DNA of 48,741 nucleotides from an uncultured Oscillibacter sp. (GCA_905200545.1 CAJKKQ010000021.1:1-48741), one strand, 5' to 3'. Shown: positions 21,815-31,169, numbered from the stretch's first letter. A program made the numbers and translations. The notes: generated by a model from the letters alone, not told the origin.

Positions 21815-22540
21815 ATGAAAAAGGCGGTCATCGGCGTGACGCCGCTCTGGGACAGGGACCGGGACTCCTGCTGGATGCTGCCGGGCTATCTGGAGGGACT
21901 GGAGCTGGCCGGCGCCCTTCCCATTACCCTGTCCCTGACGGAGGATACTGGCGATATCTCTCGGCTTGTTTCATTATGTGATGGATGTGATGGTTTTCTC
22001 TTCACCGGCGGGCAGGATGTCTCCCCGGAACTATACGGTGAGAAGCCCCGTGCGGCCTGCGGGGAGATCTGCGCAAAGCGGGATGATTTTGAGCAGCGCC
22101 TGTTCGCCCAGGCGTTGGAGCAGGACAAGCCGATGCTGGGGATCTGCCGGGGCATCCAGTTCTTCAATGCCTGCCTGGGCGGAACCCTCTATCAGGACCT
22201 GCCTACGGAGCACCCCACGGAGGTGGCGCACGTTATGCATCCGCCCTACGATCGGGTGGTACATTCTGTGGCAATTCTGCCGGAGACGCCCCTGGCTGCA
22301 TTGCTGGGCAGGGCGGAACTGGGCGTCAACAGCTACCACCACCAGGCAATCAAAGCGCTTGCCCCCGGCCTTGCGGAGATGGCCCGCAGTGAGGATGGAC
22401 TGGTGGAGGCGGTGTATTTGCCGGACAAGACCTTTGTGTGGGCGGTGCAGTGGCATCCGGAGTTTTCCTTCCACACCGATGAAAACAGCCGGAAGATTTT
22501 CTCCGCGTTTGTTGCGACGGCCTCTGATCCGAGAGGCTGA
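21815..22540 (+). CDS. Gamma-glutamyl-gamma-aminobutyrate hydrolase family protein
   Basis: 241 residues, class I glutamine-amidotransferase fold of the PuuD type. The nucleophile Cys111 sits in GICRGIQFFNA; QWHPEFS near 210 gives the His-x-Glu pair. FLFTGGQDVSPELYGE is the family oxyanion-region motif. It probably hydrolyses a gamma-glutamyl amide; the exact substrate is open because no putrescine genes are near. The start at 21815 follows GGAGG and is preferred over a GTG at 21752 that lies in the tRNA repeat. It is the first chromosomal gene right of the element. Confidence 0.87.
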   Translation: MKKAVIGVTPLWDRDRDSCWMLPGYLEGLELAGALPITLSLTEDTGDISRLVSLCDGCDGFLFTGGQDVSPELYGEKPRAACGEICAKRDDFEQRLFAQALEQDKPMLGICRGIQFFNACLGGTLYQDLPTEHPTEVAHVMHPPYDRVVHSVAILPETPLAALLGRAELGVNSYHHQAIKALAPGLAEMARSEDGLVEAVYLPDKTFVWAVQWHPEFSFHTDENSRKIFSAFVATASDPRG

Positions 22541-23239
22541 TTATAGAACGCCTGAGGTAAGGCAGAAGGGAAAAGTATGTAGCATTTATCGCAGTTTCCC
22601 TGGTTTGGAGGTTTCATTTGAAACAGTAATGCTTTTTTAATGGGGATTCGCAATATTAAAAATCATTATGTCATACATGTTGAGGAATGCCGTTTCAGAA
22701 ATACTGACACATAAAAGTGATGATCGACAGCCGCATTGTTCGTATTGGAATCCCTTCCGTCAAAAGGAGAAAGGGGCCATGTGCGACCTATCGTCTGGGA
22801 GTTGAAATTCATACAGAATTTTCCGGTCCCCAGTCTGACGGATCGTTGGAAAAACACTGAGCGGGCAGGCCCCGCAGCAAAGTTACCAATGGGGGGATCC
22901 GTGTGCCGGAGCGGATACAAGAAGGTGACTATGACGGTAATCATGCAAAGACTTGTAACCGGATTCATGCCATGGGCGTTATTCCTCCGCACATAGAAGA
23001 TAAATGAAAGTTCAGATGAGAGGGGCAGAAGGCGGACCCTTGACCGAACGATAACGGCCCTGTGAGGTGGAGGCAGGATTCGCTTTCCTGTTTTTCCTCT
23101 GCCATAGAAAAAGAGAATAATCTATCATACAGCGATTCCAACACAAGTGTACCATTTCGTGATAGAGGGGACTGTGTAATTTCAACGGGGAAAACGCGAC
23201 ACAAATTGGAAACTGCTGAATACAATATACTGCAGGAGC
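22541..23239. other. Gene-poor stretch upstream of asnB
   Basis: About 700 nt without a convincing gene. Short open frames on both strands (for example 22736-22996 plus, 22666-22992 minus) have no good start sites or recognisable motifs. Fragments such as RIQEGDYDGNHAKTC and TYRLGVEIHTEFSG look slightly protein-like and may be remnants. A perfect small palindrome GTTTCATTTGAAAC lies near 22612. Confidence 0.5.
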
Positions 23240-23280
23240 AAAGGCGCTCGCCCTATGGGGCGGCGTCTTTATTATTTTAT
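23240..23280 (+). promoter_or_regulatory. Attenuator-like hairpin in the asnB leader
   Basis: CGCCC/GGGCG core extended by G-U and one bulge (23240-23253 with 23258-23270), loop TATG, followed by a T-rich run. It ends about 15 nt before the asnB ribosome site, so any asnB transcript from upstream must pass it. The upstream leader has no T-box consensus that I can see. Confidence 0.45.
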
Positions 23281-23295
23281 TGTGAGGTGGTTTGC

Positions 23296-25140
23296 ATGTG
23301 CGGAATTGCAGGATTCTGCAATTTTCAGGAGAATTTTCTGTATGAGAGAGATAGGTGGCAGCACGTTCTGGTGGAGATGCGGGAAGCGATCGCCCACCGG
23401 GGACCTGATCAGACGGGAGAATACCTGCGGGAAACTGTGGGGCTCTCTCATGCAAGACTTTCCATCCGGGATCTGTCCGGCGGTGCGCAGCCTTTGCTGC
23501 GCCGGGCCAAGGGTGCGGAGTATGGAATTGTTTATAACGGAGAGGTGTATAACACGGGGGAACTGACAGCTGACCTGATTCAAAGGGGCTATCGGTTTGA
23601 GACTTCCAGCGATACAGAGGTGGTTTTGTACGCATACATGGAGTATGGGCCGGCGTTTGTTACAATGCTCAATGGTATTTTCGCCTTTGCCATCTGGGAC
23701 GGGGACAGGCAGGCTCTGCTGCTGTACCGGGATAGGCTGGGCGTGAAGCCCCTCTTTTATACGGTCAAGGGGGATACGCTGATCTTCGGCTCAGAGCCCA
23801 AAGCGCTTTTTCCGCATCCCCTGGTGACGCCGGAAGCGGATCTGGACAGCTTCCGGGAGATTTTCGGTATCGGTCCGGCCAGAACCCCCGGCTGCGGGGT
23901 GTTCCGAGATCTGTATGAGCTCAAGCCGGGACACTGCGCCGTCTTTTCCAGGGAGGGTTTTACCCAGACCGCCTATTGGACGCTGGAGGCCCGGGAACAC
24001 ACGGACACCTATCCGGAGACGGTGGAAAAGACAGCATGGCTCCTGCGGGACTCCATCCGGCGGCAGATGGTCTCCGACGTGCCGGTATGCAGCTTTTTGT
24101 CAGGGGGCATTGACTCCAGTGTGGTGACGGCTCTGGCCTCCAACTTTCTGGAGGAGCAGGGGGGACACCTCCATACCTTTTCCTTTGATTTTACCCATAA
24201 TCAGGAGTGCTTCCAACCCAACGCCTTTCAGCCTACCCAGGATCGGCCCTATGTGGATCAGGTGCTTTCCCTCTATCCGCTTCATCACACCTATCTGGAG
24301 TGCGACGAAGCCGATCTGGCGGAGCTGCTGGGCCAGGCGGTGTGGATGAAGGATCTGCCCGGTATGACGGATGTGGATGCCTCTCTCCTGTACTTCTGCG
24401 GCCGGGTGCGCCAGCATAATAAGGTGGCACTGACAGGGGAATGCGCCGACGAGATCTTCGGCGGATATCCATGGTTTTACCGGCCGGATCTCCTCTATGC
24501 CGACGGCTTCCCCTGGTCCTTCGACCTGAGTGCCCGGACCGCTCTTTTGAATCAGGAGACCATCTCCCGCCTGGACCTGGAGGGCTATGTGCGCAGCCGC
24601 TATGAGACGGCCTTGGGGGAAGTCCCCCATCTGCCGGGAGAGAACCAGGAGGAGCGGAGACGGCGGGAGGTATCCTATCTGAATCTCCGCTGGTTTATGC
24701 AGACGCTGCTGGACCGGATGGACCGGACCAGCATGGCCTGGGGACTGGAGGCCCGGGTGCCCTTTGCGGACCACCGGATCGTGGAATATCTCTACAATGT
24801 GCCCTGGGAGATGAAGTATCAAAACGGGATGGAGAAAGCCCTGCTGCGGGAGGCGTGCAGAGACCTGCTTCCTTCGGAACTGCTGTGGCGGAAGAAGAGC
24901 CCTTATCCCAAGCCCTATTCTCCCTGGTATGAACAGATCCTGGTGAAAAAGTTCCAAGCGGTCATGGCGGATCCCGAGGCGCCGGTTCTGCGTTTTGTGG
25001 ACATGGAAAAGGCGCGGCGCTTCCTGGAAGCACCCAAGGATTACGGCAAGCCCTGGTTCGGCCAGCTGATGGCAGGCCCCCAGATGATCGCCTATCTGCT
25101 GCAGGTGAACGAGTGGATGAAGCGCTACCAGGTGGGGTGA
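23296..25140 (+). CDS. asnB: Asparagine synthase (glutamine-hydrolysing)
   Basis: 614 residues. The N-terminal class II glutaminase starts MCGIAGF (Cys2 is the nucleophile) and includes NGEVYN and DTEVVLYAYMEYG. The synthetase domain has the PP-loop SGGIDS (269-274), MTDVDASLLY and ECADEIFGGYPWFYR. It makes Asn from Asp, Gln and ATP. The start at 23296 was chosen because the conserved Met-Cys must be the N-terminus; the frame is open upstream, but that part is not protein-like. GAGGTGG precedes it. Confidence 0.94.
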   Translation: MCGIAGFCNFQENFLYERDRWQHVLVEMREAIAHRGPDQTGEYLRETVGLSHARLSIRDLSGGAQPLLRRAKGAEYGIVYNGEVYNTGELTADLIQRGYRFETSSDTEVVLYAYMEYGPAFVTMLNGIFAFAIWDGDRQALLLYRDRLGVKPLFYTVKGDTLIFGSEPKALFPHPLVTPEADLDSFREIFGIGPARTPGCGVFRDLYELKPGHCAVFSREGFTQTAYWTLEAREHTDTYPETVEKTAWLLRDSIRRQMVSDVPVCSFLSGGIDSSVVTALASNFLEEQGGHLHTFSFDFTHNQECFQPNAFQPTQDRPYVDQVLSLYPLHHTYLECDEADLAELLGQAVWMKDLPGMTDVDASLLYFCGRVRQHNKVALTGECADEIFGGYPWFYRPDLLYADGFPWSFDLSARTALLNQETISRLDLEGYVRSRYETALGEVPHLPGENQEERRRREVSYLNLRWFMQTLLDRMDRTSMAWGLEARVPFADHRIVEYLYNVPWEMKYQNGMEKALLREACRDLLPSELLWRKKSPYPKPYSPWYEQILVKKFQAVMADPEAPVLRFVDMEKARRFLEAPKDYGKPWFGQLMAGPQMIAYLLQVNEWMKRYQVG

Positions 25141-25188
25141 CGGTCACCCCACGCTCTGGCGCAGATTTTTCCCAAATCTCCCAGAAAC

Positions 25189-25235
25189 GGACTGTCCCGG
25201 GTGCGGCGAATCTCGCCATGCACCCGGGACAGTCC
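25189..25235. terminator. Bidirectional terminator, asnB / cytidylate-kinase-like gene
   Basis: 16-bp perfect stem (25189-25204 with 25220-25235) enclosing a small GGCGA/TCGCC hairpin. It lies between convergent genes. Confidence 0.8.
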
Positions 25236-25252
25236 TGTATGAGAGAGGGATA

Positions 25253-25879
25253 TCAGCTTTTAAAAAACAGGGGCAGGGCCTTGCGGATCATCTCCACACA
25301 GCCGTCCTCCCCAAGGGCATCGGAGTCCAGGCTCAGGTCATAGGCCGCGGCGTCCCGCCACTCCTCGCCGGTGTAATAGTGATAGTAGGCGGAGCGGCGG
25401 TGATCCTCCACCCGGATGTGTTTGGCAACTTCCCGCTGGCTCCAGGCCAGGGAGTAGGATGCTACCCGGGCCACCCGGGCCTCAACCGGGGCATGGATGA
25501 ATACCCGCAGTACGTTGGGGTGTCCTGCCAGTAAGAAGTTGCCGCACCGGCCCAGGATGATGCAGCTCTCCGTTTCCGCCAGTTCCTTGATGATCTTGGC
25601 CTGGAAGCTGAAGAGGTTGCGGGTGGAGATATAATCGTCGCTGTCCGGCGGCAGAATTTCCCCGGTATAGACCTTCTCCGCTGCGGAGAGCATCTGCCGC
25701 AGGCCGATGCGCTCGTCCGCCGCGCCGAAGAGCCGCTCGTGGATACCGCTGACCTCCGAGGCCAGCCGCAGCAGATCCCGGTCGTAATAGGGTACACCCA
25801 GGGCCTCCGACAGCTTGCGGGTGATGTCGTGCCCGCCGCTGCCGGTCTCCCGGGCCACGGTAATCACAAATCGTTCCAT
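25253..25879 (-). CDS. Cytidylate-kinase-like protein
   Basis: 208 residues of the cytidylate kinase-like family (AAK6-type P-loop). The P-loop is the variant ARETGSGGHDITRKL (residues 9-23), and YYDRDLLRLA is present. C-terminal RRSAYYHYYTGEEWRDAAAYDLSLDSD corresponds to the lid and the family signature. It is not the housekeeping Cmk: it lacks the canonical GPSGSGKST loop. It is the last gene of the liv operon, 14 nt after livF. The C-terminal domain of the MATE protein at 31720 is a paralogue. The phosphate acceptor is unknown. Confidence 0.83.
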   Translation of the reverse strand: MERFVITVARETGSGGHDITRKLSEALGVPYYDRDLLRLASEVSGIHERLFGAADERIGLRQMLSAAEKVYTGEILPPDSDDYISTRNLFSFQAKIIKELAETESCIILGRCGNFLLAGHPNVLRVFIHAPVEARVARVASYSLAWSQREVAKHIRVEDHRRSAYYHYYTGEEWRDAAAYDLSLDSDALGEDGCVEMIRKALPLFFKS

Positions 25880-25893
25880 AGGCTCCTCCTTTC

Positions 25894-26598
25894 TTACGCA
25901 CCCAGATAGGCTTTGCGCACCCGGTCGTCGGCGGCCAGCTGCGCCGCAGGACCCTCCATGGAGATGACGCCGGTTTCCAGAACATAGGCCCGGTCGCTGA
26001 CCGCCAGGGCCATTTTGGCGTTTTGCTCCACCAGCAAGATGGTGATGCCGCTTTTGTGGAGCTCCTCGATGATGGCGAAGATCTCCTTGACCAGAATGGG
26101 GCTCAGGCCCATGGAGGGCTCATCCATCAGCACGATCTTGGGGTCCGTCATCAGCGCCCGGCCGGTGGCCAGCATCTGCTGCTCGCCGCCGGAGAGAGTG
26201 CCCGCCAGCTGGCGGCTGCGCTCCTTGAGGCGGGGGAAGTGGGCGTAGACTTTTTCCAGATTTTCCTGGATTTTGCGCTGGTCCTTGATGATGTAGGCGC
26301 CCATGCGGAGGTTTTCCTCCACACTCATGCGGGCAAACACATGGCGGCCCTCCGGCACATGGGATAGTCCCAGGCTGATGATGGTGTTGGCGGGGACCTT
26401 CTGAAGGTTTTTGCCATCCAGGGTGATGGAGCCGGAGGCGGCGGAGAGCAGACCGGAGATGGTGTGCAGCGTGGTGGTTTTCCCGGCGCCGTTGGCGCCG
26501 ATGAGGGAGACCAGCTCGCCGTCGCCCACCGTCAGGGAGATGCCCTTGAGGGCATGGATGGCGCCGTAAAAGACGTTCAGATCCTTGATTTCCAGCAT
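25894..26598 (-). CDS. livF: Branched-chain amino acid ABC transporter ATP-binding protein LivF
   Basis: 234 residues. Walker A is GANGAGKTT, the signature LSGGEQQMLATGRAL, and Walker B IVLMDEPSMGLSP, with the switch His replaced by the usual Glu-Gln (LLVEQNA). The closing residues match LivF. It energises uptake together with LivG. Confidence 0.93.
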   Translation of the reverse strand: MLEIKDLNVFYGAIHALKGISLTVGDGELVSLIGANGAGKTTTLHTISGLLSAASGSITLDGKNLQKVPANTIISLGLSHVPEGRHVFARMSVEENLRMGAYIIKDQRKIQENLEKVYAHFPRLKERSRQLAGTLSGGEQQMLATGRALMTDPKIVLMDEPSMGLSPILVKEIFAIIEELHKSGITILLVEQNAKMALAVSDRAYVLETGVISMEGPAAQLAADDRVRKAYLGA

Positions 26599-26613
26599 AT
26601 CGTCTCTCCTCCC

Positions 26614-27387
26614 TTACTGGCCCAGATAGGCGGCGATGACCCGGGGATTCCTGGCAATCTCCTCCGGCAGGCCCGCCGCGATGGTTTGGCCGTAGTCGAT
26701 GACCTGGATCCGCTGGCACACGTTCATCACCAGGGCCATGTCGTGCTCGATGAGGAGGATGGCAACGCCGAAGCGGTCCCGGATGGTGTTGATGCACTCC
26801 AGCAGCTCCGCCGTCTCCGTGGGGTTCATGCCGGCGGCAGGCTCATCCAGCAGCAGCACCTTCATGTCCGTGGCCAGGGCCCGGGCGATCTCCAGCTTGC
26901 GCTGCTGGCCATAGGGCAGGCTGGAGGCCAGCACATCGGCCTTGTCCTCCAGGCGGCAGATGGAAAGAAGATCCATGGCCTTCTCCGTCAGGGCCTTTTC
27001 CGTCCGCCAGTATTTGGGGGTGCGGAAGGTGGCGTCCAGCAGGTTGTAGGAGATGTCCTTGGTAAAGGCGGCCTTCACGTTTTCGATGACGGTCATCTGC
27101 CGGAACAGGCGGATGTTCTGGAAGGTGCGGGCCACCCCTGCCGCCACGAACTGATAGGCCTTTTTGCCGTTGAGGGGGACGCCGTTTAACAGCACGGTGC
27201 CCTCCGTGGGGACGTACACGCCGGTGAGCATGTTGAAGACGGTGGTTTTTCCGGCTCCGTTGGGGCCAATGAGGCCCACCAGCTCTCCGGAATAGATCTG
27301 GATATTGAAGTCCTGTACCGCTTTGAGGCCGCCGAAAGTGATGCCCAGCTTACGGGTCTCCAGGACAGGTGTTCTGGTCTCAGGCAT
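26614..27387 (-). CDS. livG: Branched-chain amino acid ABC transporter ATP-binding protein LivG
   Basis: 257 residues. Walker A is GPNGAGKTT, the signature LPYGQQRKLEIARAL, and Walker B VLLLDEPAAGMNPTE. The ARTFQNIRLF Q-loop region and the H-loop LIEHDM are present. The start overlaps the end of livM by 8 nt, and AAAGGAGG lies inside livM. Confidence 0.93.
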   Translation of the reverse strand: MPETRTPVLETRKLGITFGGLKAVQDFNIQIYSGELVGLIGPNGAGKTTVFNMLTGVYVPTEGTVLLNGVPLNGKKAYQFVAAGVARTFQNIRLFRQMTVIENVKAAFTKDISYNLLDATFRTPKYWRTEKALTEKAMDLLSICRLEDKADVLASSLPYGQQRKLEIARALATDMKVLLLDEPAAGMNPTETAELLECINTIRDRFGVAILLIEHDMALVMNVCQRIQVIDYGQTIAAGLPEEIARNPRVIAAYLGQ

Positions 27388-28531
27388 GGATGTTGGCCTC
27401 CTTTCGCTCCGCCTTGGCGGCGGCTTTTGCCGCCCGGGCCGCTTTCAGATCCCGGCCCAGATGGATGAGGGAGAATTCATAGGTGCCGAAGATGCCCTTG
27501 GGCCGGAACAAGATCACCACAATGAGTACCGCTGCGTACACCAGCATGGGGTAGGTGAACACACCCTGCACCGCCGCAGGCAGCAGCTCCACCCAGGCGC
27601 CGTTTTTGATCTGGTAGTTCACCAGGAACATCACCACGGCGGCCACCATGGAGCCGGTAAGGGAGCCCATGCCCCCCAGCACCACCATCACCACCACGAA
27701 GGTGGAGTTGAGGATACCGCTGTTGGTGAAGGCAAAGGAGGAGGTGGAAAGGGTCGCGTTGGCGCAGGCATACAGTGCCCCGGCCACGCCGGCAAAAAAC
27801 GCGGAGTATACGAAGGTCATCACCTTATAAAAAGAGGTGTTGATGCCGGAGGCAGAGGCGGCGATCTCGTCGTCCCGGATGGCCCGGATGGCCCGGCCGT
27901 ACTTGGAGCGGATAAACAGGAACATCTGTGTCATGCACACGATGGCCACCAGGATGGCCACCCACAAAAAGGTGACCTTGGCCTTGGTGCCGAAGCCCAG
28001 GCCGTTTTTATACAGCGAGGCGGAGGCGGAGCCCAGGCTCAGGCCGTCCTGGCCGCAGAAGGGCAGGTTGTTGATGATGTTGACGATGATCATGCCGAAG
28101 CCAAGAGTGATGATGGCCAGGTAGTCCCCCTTGAGCCGCAGGGCGGGGATGCCCACCAGCAATCCCACCAGAGCGGAGAGCAGACCGCCTGCCAGGATGC
28201 AGGCAAAGAGCACCACTAGGAAAACGGGCTGGTCGTTGTCCGTGAACACCTCCGCCCGCTCACAGGCCAGGCTCAGCAGGGCGGCAGTGTAGGCGCCGAT
28301 GGCCATGAAGCCGCAGTGGCCCAGGGACAGCTGGCCCAGGAAGCCCAGCACCAGGTTCAGCGATGCCGCCAGAATGATGAGGTAGCAGCACTGCCACAGG
28401 CAGGGAGCCAGCACCAGCTTGAAGGAACTGCTTGCACCGAAGAGGGTGGTGAGCACCTGGGTGCCGATGAGCAGCGCCGCCAGAAGAATAGTATTGAGCA
28501 GGTAGCCCTGCGCAGTCGTATTCTTTTTCAT
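27380..28531 (-). CDS. livM: Branched-chain amino acid ABC transporter permease LivM
   Basis: 383 residues with about ten hydrophobic helices. The LivM pattern is LGFLGQLSLGHCGFMAIGAYTAALL, and the EAA-like coupling loop SKYGRAIRAIRDDEIAASASGIN is present. The basic, Ala/Lys-rich C-terminal tail is unusual but short. It overlaps livH by 4 nt (ATGA). Confidence 0.92.
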   Translation of the reverse strand: MKKNTTAQGYLLNTILLAALLIGTQVLTTLFGASSSFKLVLAPCLWQCCYLIILAASLNLVLGFLGQLSLGHCGFMAIGAYTAALLSLACERAEVFTDNDQPVFLVVLFACILAGGLLSALVGLLVGIPALRLKGDYLAIITLGFGMIIVNIINNLPFCGQDGLSLGSASASLYKNGLGFGTKAKVTFLWVAILVAIVCMTQMFLFIRSKYGRAIRAIRDDEIAASASGINTSFYKVMTFVYSAFFAGVAGALYACANATLSTSSFAFTNSGILNSTFVVVMVVLGGMGSLTGSMVAAVVMFLVNYQIKNGAWVELLPAAVQGVFTYPMLVYAAVLIVVILFRPKGIFGTYEFSLIHLGRDLKAARAAKAAAKAERKEANIHA

Positions 28532-29424
28532 ACCTTTTCCCCCACATTCTTTCCCAGGATGCCGGCGGGCTTTGCCATCAGCACCACGATGAGGATCAAA
28601 AAGACGAAGGTGTCCGCCATGCTGGAAGAGACGTAGCTGGTGGTAAAGGACTCCACCAGGCCAATGACGATACCGCCCAGCATGGCGCCGGGCAGGATGC
28701 CGATGCCGCCCAGTACGGCGGCGATAAAGGCCTTCAATCCCAGAAGGGCGCCCATAGTGGTGTAGATCTTGGGATACTGGGCCATATACATCAGCGCCGC
28801 CACCGCCGCAAGGCCGGAGCCGATGGCGAAGGTGGAGAGGATGGTGTGGTTGACGTTGATGCCTAGGATGGTGGCTGCTTCCTTATCCTCGGAGACGCAC
28901 CGCATGGCACGGCCCAGCCGGGTCCGCTGGGTGAAGAGGTACAGCGCCGCGCAGACCAGGGCACCGATGACGATGGTGAGGATGGTGGTGTATTCCAGGG
29001 TGACACCTCCCAGATCCACACCGCCGGAGGCAAAGATCTGGCTGGAGACCTTGGGGTTTGGTCCGATGGCGGGGATAGCCTGGGCCAGATTTTCCAGAAA
29101 CAGGCTCATGGCAATGGCGGTGATCAGGGCGGTCATGTTGGTGCCTTTCTTGCGCACAGGGCGGTAGGCGATCAGTTCCGTGCCCATGCCCACCAGGGCG
29201 CATACCGCGATGGCGGCCAGCACGGCGGCCCAGGCCGGCAATCCCAGGCCCAGCACCAGCGGAACGGTAAAGATCATGGCGTAGCCGCCCACCATGATGA
29301 AATCGCCGTGGGCGAAGTTGATGAGGCGGATGATGCCGTATACCATGGTGTAGCCCAGGGCGACCAGGGCGTAAATGCTGCCCAGGCGCAGCCCCACGAT
29401 CAGGGTTTGGATAAATGTACTCAT
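28528..29424 (-). CDS. livH: Branched-chain amino acid ABC transporter permease LivH
   Basis: 298 residues. It starts MSTFIQTLIVGLRLGSIYALVALGYTMVYGIIRLINFAHGD, the LivH hallmark. The coupling loop is RTRLGRAMRCVSEDKEAATILGIN. It is the first permease after the binding-protein gene, with a 128-nt gap that carries a hairpin. Confidence 0.93.
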   Translation of the reverse strand: MSTFIQTLIVGLRLGSIYALVALGYTMVYGIIRLINFAHGDFIMVGGYAMIFTVPLVLGLGLPAWAAVLAAIAVCALVGMGTELIAYRPVRKKGTNMTALITAIAMSLFLENLAQAIPAIGPNPKVSSQIFASGGVDLGGVTLEYTTILTIVIGALVCAALYLFTQRTRLGRAMRCVSEDKEAATILGINVNHTILSTFAIGSGLAAVAALMYMAQYPKIYTTMGALLGLKAFIAAVLGGIGILPGAMLGGIVIGLVESFTTSYVSSSMADTFVFLILIVVLMAKPAGILGKNVGEKV

Positions 29425-29456
29425 TGGGGATCCCCCTTTAGTTCTTGATAAAGAGA

Positions 29457-29492
29457 CAGGGGCGGCTGACTCCCACAGGAGCGCCGCCCCTG
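29457..29492 (-). terminator. Intercistronic hairpin between livK and livH
   Basis: 10-bp GC-rich stem (29457-29466 with 29483-29492), then TCTCTTT on the minus strand. It probably causes partial termination or protects the livK mRNA, giving more binding protein than permease. Confidence 0.6.
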
Positions 29493-29552
29493 CTGTATCG
29501 CAGAGCCGATTTCTCAGGATGGTGAGCGGGAGTGTGTGAACGCGCTGCCAAA

Positions 29553-30773
29553 TCAGAGATCAGATGCCTGCATAACCTCCACCAGGGAAGTGACGACAGC
29601 GGGATTGCCCTCTTCGTCCGTGCCGGCGGCGAAGGAAATGATGGGGGCGCCCTTTACGGGGGTGCCGGTCTCATCCAGAGAGAAGGTGCCGCTGACGCAT
29701 TCATACACCGCAGAGGTGTCGGCCAGAGCGTCCCGGACAGCGGAAGAATCCGTGGAACCGGCGGCCTCGATAGCGGCTTTGTACATGTACATGCAGTCAT
29801 AGCCGGTGGCGGCGAAGGCACTGGGGGTGGAACCGAACTTGTCCTCATAGGCCGTTACGAAGGACTGGACGATTTCAGAGGTATCACCGGGATAGTAGTG
29901 GTTGGTCCAATAGACGTTGTTGAAGGCGGAAAGGTCGGCGCCCTCCACCACGTAATCGGGGGTGGTGTCGTAGCCGTCAGCGCCCATGATGATGCCGGTG
30001 TAGCCGGCGGCACGGGCCTGGGGGATCACGTAGGGGCCAACCACGTCATAGTAGAAGGGAGCGTATACCAGTTCCACACCGGCGTTGGCCATGGCGGCAA
30101 ACTGGTTGGTGTAGTCCTGTACGTCCAGGGAAGCGGTGGACTCCACAGCGGCCACTTCCACGCCGTAGCCCTCGCAGGCGGCGGAGAAGGAGTCGTACAG
30201 GCCCTTGGAGTAGACGTCGGCGGCACAGTACACGACGCCGACCTTGGTATAGCCGGCCTTCTTGGCGTAGGCGGCGGCGATGGCGCCCTGGAAGCTGTCG
30301 GCGTAGCAGGCCCGGAAGATGTAGTCATCCTCGGTGGTGACGGAGTCGGCGGTGGCGGTGGGCGCCAGCAGGCAGATCTCCTCTTCGTTGGCGGCCTCGG
30401 TGATGGCGCTGGTGCAGCCGGAGGTGGCGGAGCCGATGATCAGGCCCACGCCCTCAGCCACCAGGGAGTTGAAGGCATTGAGACACTCGGTGGGATCGCC
30501 CTGGTCGTCGGTGGTGATGACCTCCACCTGGCGGCCCAGAATGCCGCCGGCGGCATTGATCTCCTCTACTGCCAGCTCCACACCGGTGATGATTCCAGTG
30601 CCGTAGGCTGCCAGGGAACCGGTGTTGGGGGAGATGGTTCCGATGACGATGGGATCATCGCTTCCGGAGTCACCGCCGCCGCTTTCCTCAGACCCGGAAG
30701 TGCCGCCGCAGGCGGCCAGGGAGAGGGACATGGAGGCTACCAGCAAGAGACTTAAAAACAACTTCTTTTTCAT
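29553..30773 (-). CDS. livK: Branched-chain amino acid ABC transporter substrate-binding lipoprotein
   Basis: 406 residues (one more if the preceding ATG at 30776 is used). A signal peptide with lipobox LAAC makes Cys the lipidated N-terminus, followed by a Gly/Ser/Glu-rich tether. The two-lobed periplasmic-binding fold is of the LivJ/LivK type: PIVIGTISPNTGSLAAYGTGI at the first strand, then NAAGGILGRQVEVI. I prefer the second ATG (30773) because its spacing to GGGAGG is better. It leads the liv operon. Confidence 0.92.
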   Translation of the reverse strand: MKKKLFLSLLLVASMSLSLAACGGTSGSEESGGGDSGSDDPIVIGTISPNTGSLAAYGTGIITGVELAVEEINAAGGILGRQVEVITTDDQGDPTECLNAFNSLVAEGVGLIIGSATSGCTSAITEAANEEEICLLAPTATADSVTTEDDYIFRACYADSFQGAIAAAYAKKAGYTKVGVVYCAADVYSKGLYDSFSAACEGYGVEVAAVESTASLDVQDYTNQFAAMANAGVELVYAPFYYDVVGPYVIPQARAAGYTGIIMGADGYDTTPDYVVEGADLSAFNNVYWTNHYYPGDTSEIVQSFVTAYEDKFGSTPSAFAATGYDCMYMYKAAIEAAGSTDSSAVRDALADTSAVYECVSGTFSLDETGTPVKGAPIISFAAGTDEEGNPAVVTSLVEVMQASDL

Positions 30774-30816
30774 CATAAATCCTCCCTTTCATACCGTGGA
30801 TTTCTCCTAAACAACA

Positions 30817-30852
30817 AAGGGAGTGCGAACGAATTTCCGTTCGCACTCCCTT
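30817..30852 (-). promoter_or_regulatory. Hairpin in the livK leader
   Basis: Perfect 15-bp stem (30817-30831 with 30838-30852), 6-nt loop, then TGTTGTTT on the minus strand. It lies between the livK promoter and the start codon, so it could act as an attenuator or stabiliser. Confidence 0.55.
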
Positions 30853-30864
30853 GTGCATAATAAA

Positions 30865-30893
30865 AACCTACATGGACTTGGTTGTTTTGTCAA
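30865..30893 (-). promoter_or_regulatory. liv operon promoter
   Basis: On the minus strand TTGACA (30888-30893) and TAGGTT (30865-30870) with a 17-bp spacer. The -35 is perfect; the -10 is weak. Confidence 0.45.
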
Positions 30894-31169
30894 TCGCCAA
30901 AGTGCTATAAAGATTCCTGCATTTTCCATAAAAGTTTGGTACTACCGGAGAACGGCTGCACCGACAATGGAGGGCCGCTGAAGCAGTGGCAGTGGGTTTT
31001 GTTGGAGGGAATGGGGGAGTGTTTCGAGGCAAGAAAGAGGCTTTGAAGATTCACTTGATTTCTGAGTGCTGCTGGAAACAAACTGGAATCGCTGCGGCGC
31101 GCGTACGTCAAATTGCCCTCCAACATCCTGCGGGATGGGGCGAACTCCGTATCTCAGGGTTACTGCTTC
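30894..31169. other. Intergenic, no gene seen
   Basis: Between the liv promoter and the marR promoter. A short frame after a stop (RRAYVKLPSNILRDGANSV) is protein-like but has no start, so it may be a remnant. Nothing else is supported. Confidence 0.4.

Noticed and set aside
21568..21831. Minus-strand frames over the right tRNA repeat (PGWIRTSGL / [12 protein letters not shown])
   Set aside because: Again the antisense of the tRNA 3' part at attR, not a gene.
22666..22996. Small frames on both strands between the hydrolase and asnB
   Set aside because: No proper start sites, no family resemblance, composition inconclusive; reported only as intergenic sequence.
23090..23290. T-box riboswitch for asnB
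   Set aside because: No T-box consensus or specifier arrangement could be recognised in the leader.
23062..23295. N-terminal extension of asnB upstream of the Met-Cys start
   Set aside because: Class II glutaminases need the Cys directly after the initiator Met; the extension contains the leader hairpin.
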